From assembly GCF_014205055.1 (NCBI RefSeq), contig NZ_JACHMS010000001.1, positions 62,001-126,000 of the forward strand: 64,000 nt of DNA. The letters run 5' to 3'. The notes under the pieces were generated by a model, which saw only the letters and a program-made list of their open reading frames with translations, had not been told where the DNA came from and made no database searches. Positions 51,290-60,926 of the stretch are shown here, piece after piece (the first letter of the stretch is position 1; every line of letters begins with the position of its first letter). The position numbers and the translations under genes are program-made. The DNA is from Streptomyces luteogriseus. GTDB lineage: Bacteria > Actinomycetota > Actinomycetes > Streptomycetales > Streptomycetaceae.

Positions 51290-52642
51290 GTGACGTCCGC
51301 TGCGCCTCCCCCCATACCCCGGGCTGCAGGATCGCTTCCGTTCATCGGCCACGCACTGAAAATGCGCGACAACCTCGGCTTCATCGACTCACTGCGCGAC
51401 ACACGAGAACCCCTCATCGAGATCGTGCTGCAACCCGGAACGCGCACCATCGTGGTCCAGGACCCGGCCCTGATCCACCAGATGCTCAAAGCCCTGGCAC
51501 CCACCCTCGACAAAGGCCGGCTCTACGACAAACTGGGCCAACTGCTGGGCGACAGCGTCGTCACCGCCACCGGCCGCCCTCACGTACGCAAACGCCGCCA
51601 GCTGCAACCGGCCTTCGCCCACACCGAGATCAGCCGCTACGTCGACATCATGCGCACCCAGGTCACAGCCACAGTCGCCACCTGGAAACCCGGGCAATCC
51701 CTCGACGTACGCGAAGCGATGGTCGCACTCAGCCTCGACATGCTGGCCAAAACCGTGTTCGCCGGCAGCCTCGACGACGCCGTCTTCCGCCGACTGCGCA
51801 GCGATCTGTCGGTGGTGATGAACGGCGTCGGCATACGCCTGATGCTGCCCGACTGGGCCGAACGCCTGCCGTTGCCCTTCAACCGCCGCTTCGACCGGGC
51901 CCGCGCCGGCGTACGCGCCACCGTCAACACCGCCGTCGAAACACTGCAGGCCTCCGGACACGACACCGCAGACATGCTCTCCATGCTGCTGCGCGCCATC
52001 GACGAGGAAACCGGCAAACCGTTGACCGGAGATCAGATCTGCTCCGAGATCCTCACCCTGGCCGTGGCAGGCACCGAGACCACCGCATCCGTCCTGTCCT
52101 GGACGCTGTACGAACTCGCCCGCCACCCCGACATCGAAGCCCGGGTCCACAGCGAACTCGACGAAGTCCTCGGCAAACGGCCCGTCACCCTCGACGACAT
52201 GACCCGGCTGCCCTACCTCAACCAGGTGATCACCGAAACCCTACGGCTGCACCACCCCGGCTGGCTGGTCACACGCCGCACCACGGAACACACCCGCCTC
52301 GGCCGGTGGACACTACCCCCCGGCACCGAACTCGCCTACTGCCAGCACGCCCTGCACCGCGACCCCCAACGCTTCCCCAACCCACTCACCTTCGACCCCG
52401 ACCGATGGAACGACCCCGCACAACAACCCCCACCAGGCGCCTTCCTGCCCTTCGGAGACGGCAAACACAAATGCATGGGAGACCGCTTCGCCCGCACCGA
52501 AATGATCACCGCTATCGCAACAATACTCCGCTCAATACGACTCCAACTCCCCCACAACCACACCGTCCGCCAAATCGCCCGACTCACCATACGACCACAC
52601 CCCCTCCGCATGACCGTCCTCCCCCACCACCAGCCACACTGA
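51290..52642 (+). CDS. cytochrome P450
   Basis: A 450-residue P450. It has the proline-rich start IPRAAGSLPFIGHALKM, the I-helix LAVAGTETTASVLSW, ExxR in ITETLRLHHPGW and the heme loop FGDGKHKCMGDRFA with Cys395. Its features are closer to the CYP183/pentalenene-oxygenase-like group (long-chain, 'eukaryote-like' bacterial P450s) than to the P450 at 31191. The GTG at 51290 follows AAAGGG. No terpene cyclase or redox partner lies next to it, so the substrate is open. The 3' end is unusually A/C-rich. Confidence 0.9.
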   Translation: MTSAAPPPIPRAAGSLPFIGHALKMRDNLGFIDSLRDTREPLIEIVLQPGTRTIVVQDPALIHQMLKALAPTLDKGRLYDKLGQLLGDSVVTATGRPHVRKRRQLQPAFAHTEISRYVDIMRTQVTATVATWKPGQSLDVREAMVALSLDMLAKTVFAGSLDDAVFRRLRSDLSVVMNGVGIRLMLPDWAERLPLPFNRRFDRARAGVRATVNTAVETLQASGHDTADMLSMLLRAIDEETGKPLTGDQICSEILTLAVAGTETTASVLSWTLYELARHPDIEARVHSELDEVLGKRPVTLDDMTRLPYLNQVITETLRLHHPGWLVTRRTTEHTRLGRWTLPPGTELAYCQHALHRDPQRFPNPLTFDPDRWNDPAQQPPPGAFLPFGDGKHKCMGDRFARTEMITAIATILRSIRLQLPHNHTVRQIARLTIRPHPLRMTVLPHHQPH

Positions 52643-52687
52643 CCCAAAACACAACCCACACAACCGATGAGAAGGTATGAGCCGCCG

Positions 52688-52723
52688 GCCTTGCTGATGT
52701 CCCGTGAGAGACACCAGCAAGGC
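52688..52723. terminator. hairpin after the P450 gene
   Basis: GCCTTGCTGATGTC pairs with GACACCAGCAAGGC (13 of 14 bp) over an 8-base loop, 45 bases after the P450 stop and before the convergent PIG-L gene. Confidence 0.6.
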
Positions 52724-52814
52724 ATCGACCGCGAAGGGCGCCGCGCTCCCCCGCAATCTCTGAGGGTCAGGCGACGCGAATTCATGCGCTTTACCGGCCG
52801 GTCGGACAGGAGGA

Positions 52815-53648
52815 TCAGCGGAGTCCGGCGAAGAGATCGTTCTCGGGTACGACCGCGCCGGTGGCGTCCTGGACCCGTACGAAGGTCTCCATGCCCATCA
52901 ACTCGCCGAACCTCTCCTTGCCCATCTTGAGGAAGAAGATGTTCTCGCCCTGACTGGCGTGCGCGGCCAACGCGTCGAACTTCTGACCGCTGAACGCGGT
53001 GGTGTCCACCCACGTGGTGATCTCATCGTCGGGAAGGCCGATCTCGGCCATCGCGGCGGCTTCGGCAGGATCCGGCTCCGGCATGTCCGGATGAAACTCG
53101 CGCATGATCTCACCGAATCGCTGCATCATCGAGCGGGGCATCGTAGTCCAATACACCTTCGGTGACAGCGTGGTCATCTCCAGCGCCGCCATCGTGATGC
53201 GGTGGGCCTGAATGTGGTCGGGATGGCCGTAGAAGCCGTTCTCGTCGTAGGTGACGACCACATCAGGTCGGTAGTGCCGCATGAGTTCCGCGAGCCGGGC
53301 CGCGCCCTCCTGCACGGGGGTCTGCCAGAAGGAGCCGGGGGCGTCGTTGCTCGGCCAGCCCATCATTCCGGAGTCGGCATAGTCGAGCATCTCCAGATCG
53401 CCGATCTTCAGGACCTCACAGCTCGCCTCGAGTTCTTGACGGCGCATCAGGGCCACCGCCGCCGGATCGTGCGCGGGATCGCCCGGCTTGACACCCCCCG
53501 GTCCGTCACCGCAGCCGCCGTCGGTACACGTCACGAGAACGGTACGGATGCCCTCCGCCGCGTACCGCGCGAGGACACCCCCGGTTCCCGTGGCCTCGTC
53601 GTCAGGGTGCGCGTGTACGGCCATGAGCGTCAAAGGTCGGTCAGTCAT
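52815..53648 (-). CDS. PIG-L/LmbE deacetylase (MshB/Mca-like)
   Basis: A 277-residue zinc deacetylase. AVHAHPDDEATGTGGVLARY carries the first zinc ligands (His14, Asp17), and GFYGHPDHIQAHRITMAALE carries the third. The length and EMLDYADSGMMGWPSNDA are typical of the actinobacterial mycothiol enzymes MshB and Mca or their close relatives. True MshB and Mca are housekeeping genes elsewhere in streptomycetes, so this copy may act on another N-acetylglucosaminyl or thiol conjugate. The ATG at 53648 follows GGAGG. Confidence 0.88.
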   Translation of the reverse strand: MTDRPLTLMAVHAHPDDEATGTGGVLARYAAEGIRTVLVTCTDGGCGDGPGGVKPGDPAHDPAAVALMRRQELEASCEVLKIGDLEMLDYADSGMMGWPSNDAPGSFWQTPVQEGAARLAELMRHYRPDVVVTYDENGFYGHPDHIQAHRITMAALEMTTLSPKVYWTTMPRSMMQRFGEIMREFHPDMPEPDPAEAAAMAEIGLPDDEITTWVDTTAFSGQKFDALAAHASQGENIFFLKMGKERFGELMGMETFVRVQDATGAVVPENDLFAGLR

Positions 53649-54110
53649 GAAACAGTCCTCCTGCAGGAATACGTCTTGATCCCAGCGCGCGGTGGGCCTA
53701 CCGCGAACCGGGGGCCCGGATGGCGGGACGGACGACCTGGTGGTCTCCGTGCTTCCCCGCCCGCCCGACGCCGGCCCCTCGGTCCATGCAACGGTGTCGG
53801 CCGGACCGGCTGTTCCCGGCGCGGCCGCTTGGTTTCCATGCGCCGGGGTTCAGCGCGGACGAGATGCAGGCGCGACTGCGATCACACCATCGCGGATCAG
53901 TCCGGTCCGGGCGACACCGACCCGCTGGCGACCCCGATCTCGGGCGCTGAGACCGCACGATCTTGTTGCGCAGGCCGGACAGCCGTGGACCCTGGCGCCG
54001 GCAGCCGTATCGTCGCAGAGGGCGCTGGTTCTCCCGTCGACACGGGCCGAGAGTGGACGCATGACGACAGCATTCATCACTGTGAGGGCACCATGAGAGG
54101 GGGCTCTCCG
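53649..54110. other. 462 bp divergent region, no clear gene
   Basis: It separates the PIG-L gene and the TIGR03086 gene. No frame looks like protein and no operator was recognised. Confidence 0.4.
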
Positions 54111-54743
54111 ATGAGCGATGGCATGATCCCCAGCGGTTGGGACATCCTGGACGCCTCCCACGAAGCACTGCGCACGGCCGTCCGCGCCGTCCCCGCCGAC
54201 GGCTGGCAGCTGCCGACGCCTTGCACCGGCTGGACCGTGGCCCAGGTCTTCCAGCACGCCGTCGGCGACCAGATCGGCTACGCCGCCGCACTGACCGGCG
54301 AACCCGGCCCCGACTTCGATCCGTTCGACCCGTCGGGCGAGATGGAGGGGGTGGACCCGGAGGCATTCCTCGGGGACGGCCTGGCACGCGCGGCGCATGC
54401 ATGGGCGGGGGTCGACCGGGACGCCGCCGAGGTGCCCACGCCGGTGCCGCCGCACAAGATGTCCCCGTGGTCCGGCTCGGCGGCGTGCGGGCTGGACGCA
54501 GCGGTCCACGCCTGGGACATCGCCGTGGCGACGGGCCGGCCGTCGCCGCTCACGCCCGAGTTGGCCCGCCTCCTGCTCAGGATTGCCAGGGAGATCGTCG
54601 AGCCGCTGCGCCCGCGCGGCGCGTACGTCGCCGCCCTGGCCCCCGAGCAGGGTGACGACGACGTGGCGGTCCTCCTGCGTTACCTCGGTCGCGACCCCCG
54701 CTGGATCGCGCCTCAAGCCCCTCGCTCCCTACGCGGTGACTAG
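54111..54743 (+). CDS. TIGR03086 family metal-binding protein (DinB/mycothiol-type fold)
   Basis: A 210-residue protein. LPTPCTGWTVAQVFQHAVGD is the TIGR03086 motif (TPC.GW.V..v..Hv), with the metal-binding His in a DinB-like helical bundle. SAACGLDAAVHAWDIAVATG carries the second His. Related proteins are mycothiol-dependent transferases or maleylpyruvate isomerase-like enzymes. The ATG at 54111 follows GGGGG by seven bases. It is divergent from the PIG-L gene, which may also be a mycothiol-type enzyme. Confidence 0.87.
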   Translation: MSDGMIPSGWDILDASHEALRTAVRAVPADGWQLPTPCTGWTVAQVFQHAVGDQIGYAAALTGEPGPDFDPFDPSGEMEGVDPEAFLGDGLARAAHAWAGVDRDAAEVPTPVPPHKMSPWSGSAACGLDAAVHAWDIAVATGRPSPLTPELARLLLRIAREIVEPLRPRGAYVAALAPEQGDDDVAVLLRYLGRDPRWIAPQAPRSLRGD

Positions 54744-55220
54744 GCGACCACGGCGGCACGGCACTCGGGCCGACAGCGAGTGCAACCGCCGCGGGCACTC
54801 CGCCTCACCCGTTCGTAGCCGTACGGCCGGTCCGCGACGAGGTGGAGCAGGGGGACGCGACCTGACCGCCGCGTTCGGCCAACTCTGCTACCGGGTCGCA
54901 CAGTTCGGCGGCGGGCAGGGGTGTGGCGCGGGCAGTCGGTCGCGGGTCCGTCTGCTCGTCATGTGGCCGCATGCGTCGGCCCGGCCGGTCCGCCACCGGC
55001 GTTGCAACCGTCTCGTACTGCAGAGGTCGCGCGGGTTGTGCGCGATGCCAGTGGCTATGGATTCGGTCGAGCTCGGCGAGCAGGCGGGCCCGGGCGGACT
55101 CGGCGAGCAACCGCATCGAACTCTGGAGGGCGGGGCAGACGACCGCGGTCGAGAAGCGGTCGTCCTAGGCGGTCCCCCCGGGAGGCGGCCCGAGCGGCAA
55201 GAGCCGCCGCGGCGTGCGGC
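54744..55220. other. about 480 bp without a clear gene
   Basis: A minus-strand frame from 55116 (MRLLAESARARLLAELDRIH) has a plausible first 25 residues but then becomes arginine/proline-rich. Nothing else was seen. Confidence 0.35.
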
Positions 55221-56708
55221 TCACCCTGCCGGTGCGGTGATCTCCCGCTTGAGGATCTTGCCGCTCGGCCCCATCGGCAACGTGTCCGCGAGCCATACGA
55301 GCCGGGGGTACTTGTACGCCGCGACCCGGCCCTTGACGTGTTTGCGTAGTTCCTCCGGTGTGGCCTGCGCGCCCGGGCGCAGCACCACCGCGGCCGCGAT
55401 CTCCTCGCCGAGCTTCTCGTGCGGAACGCCCACCACCGCGGCCAGGGCGACGGCAGGGTGCTCGTGCAGGACCTCCTCGATCTCGCGCGGATACACGTTG
55501 TAGCCGCCGCGGATGATCATGTCCTTCTTCCGGTCGACGATGTAGAAATAGCCGTCCTCGTCCTGCCGGGCCATGTCCCCGGTGCGCAGCCAGCCGTCCG
55601 GGACGGCGGCCGCCGTCTCCTCGGGGCGATTCCAGTAGCCCTTCATCACGTTGGGGCCGCGCACGACCAGCTCGCCGATCGCGCCGGAGCCCACGTCCTG
55701 GCCCTTCTCGTCCAGCAGGCGGACCTCCACGTCCTTGATGGGGGTACCGATGGAGCCCGCCTTGCGGGGCCGGTCGGGGTGGTTGAAGGTCACCACCGGG
55801 CTCGTCTCCGACATGCCGAAGCCTTCCAGTATCGCGCAGCCGAAGCGCTCCTCGAAGCCGTGCAGGACCTCCACCGGCAATGACGCTCCGCCGGAGATGC
55901 ACATCCGCAGCGTCGACACGTCCGCCTCCGTCGGGTGTTGCAACAGGGCCGCGTACATGGTCGGAACACCCTCGAACACCGTGGCCCGGTCGCGGGCGAC
56001 GGTGTCCAGCACCGCCTGCGGATCGAAGCGCGGGACGAGCGTGAGCGAGGCGCCGCTGCGGACGGCAACGCTCATCGTGCAGATCTGGCCGAAGATGTGG
56101 AACAGCGGCAGACACCCCACCACCACGTCGTCGGGCGTCATCCGCTGGACGTGGACGGCGTTGACCTCGGTGTTGTGGCGCAGCCCGCCGTGGGTGAGAG
56201 CGGCGCCCTTGGGCTTGCCGGTGGTGCCGGAGGTGTACAGCAGGACGGCCACGTCGTCGTCCGCGGTCCGCGCCACGTCGGTCAGTGGCTCGTGTCCCGC
56301 CAGCGACTCGGCGAAGGGCGAAGGATCCACCACCATGGTCCGTACTCCGGCGGCGGCCGCACCCTGGGCGCCCTCCCCCGGCGCCCGGTGCCATTCGAGG
56401 AGCAGCACAGCGCCGGAATCGGTGAGGTGGTAGGCGGTTTCCCGCTCCTTGAGCAGCGGGTTCATCGGCACCACGATCGCGCCTGCGCGAAGGGCACCGT
56501 AGTAGAGGACGACGAACTCGGGGACGTTGGGCAGCATCAGGGCGACGCGGTCGCCCTGATGTACGCCTGCGGCTCGCAGCAGTGCGGCGGCGCGGGCGCT
56601 GCGTTCGTCCAGCTCCGCGTAGGTGGTGGTGTCGGTCCCCAGCCGGAGTGCGGGGCGTTCCGGCTGCCGGGCCGCCGTCTCCACCAGGAACTGCGCCAGA
56701 TTGGCCAT
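55221..56708 (-). CDS. long-chain fatty acid-CoA ligase-like enzyme
   Basis: A 495-residue ANL enzyme. VLLYTSGTTGKPKGAALTHG is the phosphate loop. PLFHIFGQICTM, EGFGMSETSPVVTFN, WLRTGDMARQDEDGYFYIVD and the C-terminal PMGPSGKILKREI (catalytic lysine) are all present. It should make an acyl-CoA through an acyl-AMP. The ATG at 56708 follows GGAGG. It is divergent from a PucR-type regulator, which is probably its regulator. Confidence 0.9.
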   Translation of the reverse strand: MANLAQFLVETAARQPERPALRLGTDTTTYAELDERSARAAALLRAAGVHQGDRVALMLPNVPEFVVLYYGALRAGAIVVPMNPLLKERETAYHLTDSGAVLLLEWHRAPGEGAQGAAAAGVRTMVVDPSPFAESLAGHEPLTDVARTADDDVAVLLYTSGTTGKPKGAALTHGGLRHNTEVNAVHVQRMTPDDVVVGCLPLFHIFGQICTMSVAVRSGASLTLVPRFDPQAVLDTVARDRATVFEGVPTMYAALLQHPTEADVSTLRMCISGGASLPVEVLHGFEERFGCAILEGFGMSETSPVVTFNHPDRPRKAGSIGTPIKDVEVRLLDEKGQDVGSGAIGELVVRGPNVMKGYWNRPEETAAAVPDGWLRTGDMARQDEDGYFYIVDRKKDMIIRGGYNVYPREIEEVLHEHPAVALAAVVGVPHEKLGEEIAAAVVLRPGAQATPEELRKHVKGRVAAYKYPRLVWLADTLPMGPSGKILKREITAPAG

Positions 56709-56818
56709 CGCCGCCTCCACGAACTCACCGTTGTAATGCGTCGTTCACGTAGGCGACATCGTGCTTCGCTCCGCCACCACCTCCTATGGACGACGCCACA
56801 CCGTCCCCTGTCCTCAAC

Positions 56819-56832
56819 TGTTCCTGAGAACA
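56819..56832. promoter_or_regulatory. candidate operator between ligase and PucR-type genes
   Basis: TGTTC-CTGA-GAACA, a short inverted repeat 24 bases before the regulator start. Its role is inferred from position. Confidence 0.35.
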
Positions 56833-56856
56833 AAACAGGGGCTCTAAGCTGCGGTA

Positions 56857-58056
56857 ATGGACATCACAGACGTGGTCGCGGCGATCCACGGACGGCTTCC
56901 GGAGCTGGGTGAGCGCATCGCTGACCGCATCCGGTCGGACGTCCCCGCCTATGCGGACGAGTCACTCATCCCCTTCGACTCGCTGCGCCGGTCGTGCACC
57001 GCCAATGCGGACCTGGTCCTGCGGCACCTGCGCCGGGCCGGCGCGCCGGATGCCGGGCCCGCCAGGGAGACCGGCCGGATCCGCGCCGAGCAGGGCATGC
57101 CGCTGGCGGACATCCTGCACGCGTACCGGATCGGTTTCGAGTTCGTGTGGTCGGAGATCCTCAGCGAGGCGCGCAACCGCCCCGTGGTTCCCGACGCACA
57201 GCTGGTGGACCGCTCGGCGGAGATCTGGCAACTGTTCGGCCTTTACGCGGAGGCCGTGGCGGCCGCGCACCGGGAGACCACCGCCGAGCTGACCGTGCAG
57301 CGCGGAGCCCGCCGCTCGGCACTGGTCGAAGCGTTGTTCACCGGCGTGATCGCCGACCGCACCACGCTGTGGGAGGCAGCCCGTGAACTGGGTCTGCCGG
57401 AGCGCGGGCCGTATGCCGTCGTCGCGGCGGAGACCGACTCCCCCGGCGAGGAACCCCTCGCGGGTGTGGAGGCCTCGCTGCGCCAGTCGCTCCTGCCATC
57501 CGCCTGGCGGCTGCTGCCGGACCAGCAGGTCGGGCTCATCGCCCTCCCCACACCGGAGGCGGAGGCCGCCGGCCTGCGCATCCTGCGTCGCGCCGGCGCG
57601 CGCGTGGGGGTCAGCCCCTGCTTCGCCTCGCTACGTGACACACCGCAGGCCCTGCGCTTCGCCCGCCTCGCACTGGCAGGCTTGCCCGGGGATGCGCCGG
57701 GCCTGGCCCGCTTCGACGACAATCCCCTGGCCATGCTCGTCGCGGCGGCCCCCACGGAGGCCGCTCACCTGATGACCGTCGTCCTGAGACCCGTGCTCGA
57801 CCTCCCGGGCCTGGAACGCACACGTCTGCTGGAGACCCTGGAGAACTGGTTCGCCGCCGGCGGCTCCGCGACGACCGCTGCGCAGAGCCTCTACGTCCAC
57901 CCCAACACCGTGCGCTACCGGTTGCGCCGTGTCGAGGAGCTGACGGGCCGTTCGCTCTCAGACCCGCATACGGTGGCGGACCTCGGCGCCGCGCTGCTGG
58001 CCACTCGCAGCCCTGCGGCGACCCGCGCTGTGGACGCCGACCGGGCGACTTCGTGA
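56857..58056 (+). CDS. PucR/CdaR-type transcriptional regulator
   Basis: A 399-residue regulator. The N-terminal half is all-helical (IRAEQGMPLADILHAYRIGF, EFVWSEILSEARNR), the RsbR/GGDEF-like sensor form common in actinobacterial PucR proteins. The C-terminal helix-turn-helix (HTH_30) reads GSATTAAQSLYVHPNTVRYR and LRRVEELTGRSL at about 345-380. The start is an ATG at 56857. It faces the acyl-CoA ligase gene and probably regulates it. Confidence 0.9.
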   Translation: MDITDVVAAIHGRLPELGERIADRIRSDVPAYADESLIPFDSLRRSCTANADLVLRHLRRAGAPDAGPARETGRIRAEQGMPLADILHAYRIGFEFVWSEILSEARNRPVVPDAQLVDRSAEIWQLFGLYAEAVAAAHRETTAELTVQRGARRSALVEALFTGVIADRTTLWEAARELGLPERGPYAVVAAETDSPGEEPLAGVEASLRQSLLPSAWRLLPDQQVGLIALPTPEAEAAGLRILRRAGARVGVSPCFASLRDTPQALRFARLALAGLPGDAPGLARFDDNPLAMLVAAAPTEAAHLMTVVLRPVLDLPGLERTRLLETLENWFAAGGSATTAAQSLYVHPNTVRYRLRRVEELTGRSLSDPHTVADLGAALLATRSPAATRAVDADRATS

Positions 58057-58089
58057 ACATCACCCGGTGGCGACGCAGCGGATGGCACC

Positions 58090-58250
58090 CAGAGAGCCGT
58101 CCGGCGGTGCGAGGGGCGCCGTGGGCAAAGCCACCGGGGTTCGACAGGACGATGGCGGCGCCGATGCCGAGTCCGAGCATCGGGAGGAGGGTGGCCAGCA
58201 TCAACCGGCCGCCGAGCGACACAAGGCCTTCGGGGTCCCCGATGGCGTAC
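58090..58250 (-). pseudogene. fragment of a membrane protein gene
   Basis: The minus strand reads GGRLMLATLLPMLGLGIGAA followed by IVLSNPGGFAHG. It looks like a C-terminal transmembrane helix of a larger protein. No start, stop or family could be assigned. Confidence 0.25.
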
Positions 58251-58295
58251 CGGGACGGGCCTTGGGAGGTGCAGGTGGTCTTGTAGTCGCCTATC

Positions 58296-58456
58296 GGCCA
58301 GTGGGTCGACGACAGCAAGACGGGCAGCTGGAACCTCGTCAAGACCAGCGACGGGTTCTACAGGCTGCAGTCACTCAAGAACACGAGCCTGTATCTGACC
58401 GGTGCGACGGCCGGTGGGCAGCCGACAGATCACAGGACTGGGAGCTCGTCCGATAA
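58296..58456 (+). pseudogene. ricin B-type lectin domain remnant
   Basis: The plus strand reads DDSKTGSWNLVKTSDGFYRL and QSLKNTSLYLTGATAGGQ. One base later the frame changes, and the other frame ends SQDWELVR with a stop at 58456. QSLKNTSLYL and the QxW motif (SQDWELV) are typical of a ricin-type beta-trefoil repeat. Only the last subdomain survives. Confidence 0.55.
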
Positions 58457-58489
58457 GGAGAGACCTTCGGGCACTCGTAGGATGCCTGG

Positions 58490-58780
58490 ATGCGCAAGCA
58501 GACAGGGACGAGCCGCCGCACGTGGGTCGGTGTGTGGATGGTGTTATGCGCGGTGGGTGTCGCCGCGACCGCCGGTCTGAATGCCGCCTCGGCACCGGAC
58601 CCGCACCCCGAGGAACCCGTCAGCGCCGAGTGCGCCGAGTACATCGCCGACGTCGAGACGCAGTTGGCCAAGGCCAGGCGAGAAGGCACGGACGACGGCG
58701 TGCTGGCCTTCTCACGAAGCAGGGCCGGCGCGGAAGACTGCAGCGATGAGCTCCTCGAGCACTTCGGTGCCGATCGGTGA
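58490..58780 (+). CDS. small secreted or membrane-anchored protein, 96 aa
   Basis: The N-terminal helix WVGVWMVLCAVGVAATAGL after basic residues is a signal peptide or anchor. The mature part is acidic, with two cysteines (SAECAEYIADVETQLAKARR, AEDCSDELLEHFG) that could form a disulfide between two helices. No family recognised. The ATG at 58490 follows AGG at a suitable distance. Confidence 0.6.
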   Translation: MRKQTGTSRRTWVGVWMVLCAVGVAATAGLNAASAPDPHPEEPVSAECAEYIADVETQLAKARREGTDDGVLAFSRSRAGAEDCSDELLEHFGADR

Positions 58781-58854
58781 GCCGCGCCGTCGCGGACATC
58801 ACCCGGCTCTCCTCATCAAGCACCGCAGCCTGAACCCGCACGTCCGCTACAGCT

Positions 58855-59484
58855 TCACCGCCACGGCCACCGGCGCCTCGCGCCCGCTGAGCGAGCGGTC
58901 GCGCTCCAGCTGGACGAGGATGCCCTGGCGGCCTGCTCGATCTTCGCGCAGTACGCTGCACGGGCTTCCTCGTCGATCTGCTGCTCGTTCTCGGCGCGCA
59001 CCCCGGTCCGGCCGTCGAGGCCCTCGCGCAGGATATCGGCGTGCCCCGCATGCCGGATGGACTCGCCGAGTACGTGGACCATGACGGCGAACAGGTTCGT
59101 GTTGAAGTGAGGCTCCGGCCACCACGGCACGTGGCCGGGGGCGTCGAGGGGAAGCTCGTCGATCGTCGCGTCCGAGTGTTCCCACGTGCGCCGGTAGAAC
59201 CCGATGATCTGATCACGGGTCTCGTCCTCGGTCGCCCACTGATCGCTGCCGTCGGAGTCCTGCCACCGGGACAGCGATTCCGGGGAAGGCCGGTCGAAGA
59301 CCTCGCCGAAGTACCTGGCCTCGACGGTGGCCACGTGTTTGACCAGGCCGAGGAGGTTGGTTCCGGTCGCCGTCAAAGGCCTGCGGGCGTCGTACTCGGA
59401 CAATCCGTCGAGTTTCCAGAGCAGCGCCTCGCGGTCCCGCCGCAGTCTGCGGTGCAGGTTGTCCTTCGCGAATTCGTCGATCAT
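58855..59484 (-). CDS. DinB family protein (DUF664, mycothiol-type)
   Basis: A 209-residue DinB_2/DUF664 protein. GTNLLGLVKHVATVEARYFG carries the first metal His; VMVHVLGESIRHAGHADILR carries the other two. This is the standard actinobacterial DinB pattern. The last 20 residues (SSSSWSATARSAGARRRWPW) look out of frame compared with relatives, which end soon after AYCAKIEQAA, so a small 3' frameshift is likely but would not affect the core. The ATG at 59484 is used instead of 59502. Confidence 0.85.
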   Translation of the reverse strand: MIDEFAKDNLHRRLRRDREALLWKLDGLSEYDARRPLTATGTNLLGLVKHVATVEARYFGEVFDRPSPESLSRWQDSDGSDQWATEDETRDQIIGFYRRTWEHSDATIDELPLDAPGHVPWWPEPHFNTNLFAVMVHVLGESIRHAGHADILREGLDGRTGVRAENEQQIDEEARAAYCAKIEQAARASSSSWSATARSAGARRRWPWR

Positions 59485-59517
59485 GCGGCATGAACCTTCC
59501 ATGAGCTGTTCGTGGTC

Positions 59518-60837
59518 TCAAGATCCCGCTGGAGTACTGCCCGCGTGCTGTTCGGTGCCCTTCTCCGATCCCGTCGGGTGGTGCCGGACGGGGGCCGGGG
59601 AGGGGGGCGGGTGCCAGGTGCGAATCCAGCCGGCGGTGAGCACCGCCGCACCGCCTGCCAGGGCGATCGCACCGCCTGTTCCGATGCCTGCGGCCACCGA
59701 GCCGAAGCAGGCCGGCCCGACGCCCTGCAGCGTCATGCTGCCAGAGCCGAGCAGACCGAAGGCGTGGCCCTGGCCATCCTGCGGCAGTGCGTCAAGGAAC
59801 GGCCGTTGCAGGCCGAGACCGTAGGCCGATCCGAAGCCGCTGATCAGCAGCAGACAGGACGAGACGCCCACTCCGGGCTCGGCGGCGAAGCCGACCAGCG
59901 GAAGTCCCGTCAGCCCCATCAACGGGACCACCAGTCGCTCACGGGTGGGTGGTCGTAGCAGTCGCCCCACCAGCAGGTCACCGACCAGCATGCCGACGGG
60001 CAGACAGCCCATCAGCACCGCGTACCAGCCGGGCGCGAAGCGGTGTCCTCCCGCGTAGGCGACGATCAGGCCTTCCGCGCCCGTTACGAATGCGGGCGGC
60101 AGCCACTGGGCCAGCATCAGTCGTCGTACCGTGCGTCCGCTGAGCAGCAGGCCGGCACCGTGCAGGCTTGCCCCGGCCGCCCCGCCACCGCCCCGGGCGC
60201 CGCCGGGTGTGCCGCCGAACTCTCCCCGTTCCAGCCGGGGTAGCCGGATGCGGACGGCGAGCGCGCAGCCGAGGTAGAGGGCAGCGCTTACCGCGAGCGC
60301 CCGGTGCGGACCGAGTACCGCGACGACCGCGCCCCCCAGCGCCAAGCCGAACAATTGCGCACCAGAGGAGGCGATGTTGTTCAGTGAACGGCCCAGTACA
60401 TAGGCGTCGCCCTTGAGCCACTGCGCGACCAGCCGACTCGACGCGCCGCCGAACACCGGTGTGGCGAGGGCGACCAGCGCCATGACACCGAGGCTCGCCG
60501 CGATCGGCATCGGCAGCAGGGCGAGCAGCAGGGCGGCGGCGCACTCCAAGGCGTAGCCGCCGGCGATGAGCGCGCGGGGCGGCAGTCGGTCGGCCAGTGA
60601 GCCCAGCAGCAGCGAGCCGAACAGCTGCGGGAGAAAGCCGATACCGAAGGCCAGTGCGCTCAACAGCGCGGAGCCGGTGGCCGCGAAGACCAGCACCGAG
60701 AACGTGGTGATCCGCAGGGAGCCCGCAGTGATCGCGACGGCGCGGGTCGAGAAGAGCAGCCGGAATCGCGGCTCGGCCAGCACCTCCCGGTAGGTGGCAC
60801 GGTGGTGGCCCTGCGCGGGTTCGGCGGTTGGGGTCAT
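59518..60837 (-). CDS. MFS transporter
   Basis: A 439-residue protein with about 12 membrane helices. LPQLFGSLLLGSLADRLPPR is the cytoplasmic loop 2-3 motif (G..aDr..pr) of MFS-3-type exporters, and ALIAGGYALECAAALLLALL and MALVALATPVFGGASSRLVA follow. The central loop is Gly/Ala-rich. The ATG is at 60837. It is divergent from an ArsR-like regulator that starts 89 bases away, a common arrangement in which the regulator represses the exporter. Confidence 0.88.
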   Translation of the reverse strand: MTPTAEPAQGHHRATYREVLAEPRFRLLFSTRAVAITAGSLRITTFSVLVFAATGSALLSALAFGIGFLPQLFGSLLLGSLADRLPPRALIAGGYALECAAALLLALLPMPIAASLGVMALVALATPVFGGASSRLVAQWLKGDAYVLGRSLNNIASSGAQLFGLALGGAVVAVLGPHRALAVSAALYLGCALAVRIRLPRLERGEFGGTPGGARGGGGAAGASLHGAGLLLSGRTVRRLMLAQWLPPAFVTGAEGLIVAYAGGHRFAPGWYAVLMGCLPVGMLVGDLLVGRLLRPPTRERLVVPLMGLTGLPLVGFAAEPGVGVSSCLLLISGFGSAYGLGLQRPFLDALPQDGQGHAFGLLGSGSMTLQGVGPACFGSVAAGIGTGGAIALAGGAAVLTAGWIRTWHPPPSPAPVRHHPTGSEKGTEQHAGSTPAGS

Positions 60838-60926
60838 GACGCGCAGCCTCGCGGTGGGCCCACGCCACTCACCAATGATTCGTCGCTGGACGAATCGGAA
60901 CAGACGTCCGGCGGTAGCATCGCGGG

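Noticed and set aside
51290..52642. P450 considered as part of a terpene gene cluster
   Set aside because: No terpene cyclase, ferredoxin or prenyl synthase lies next to it. The cis-prenyltransferase is 13.5 kb away and separated by debris.
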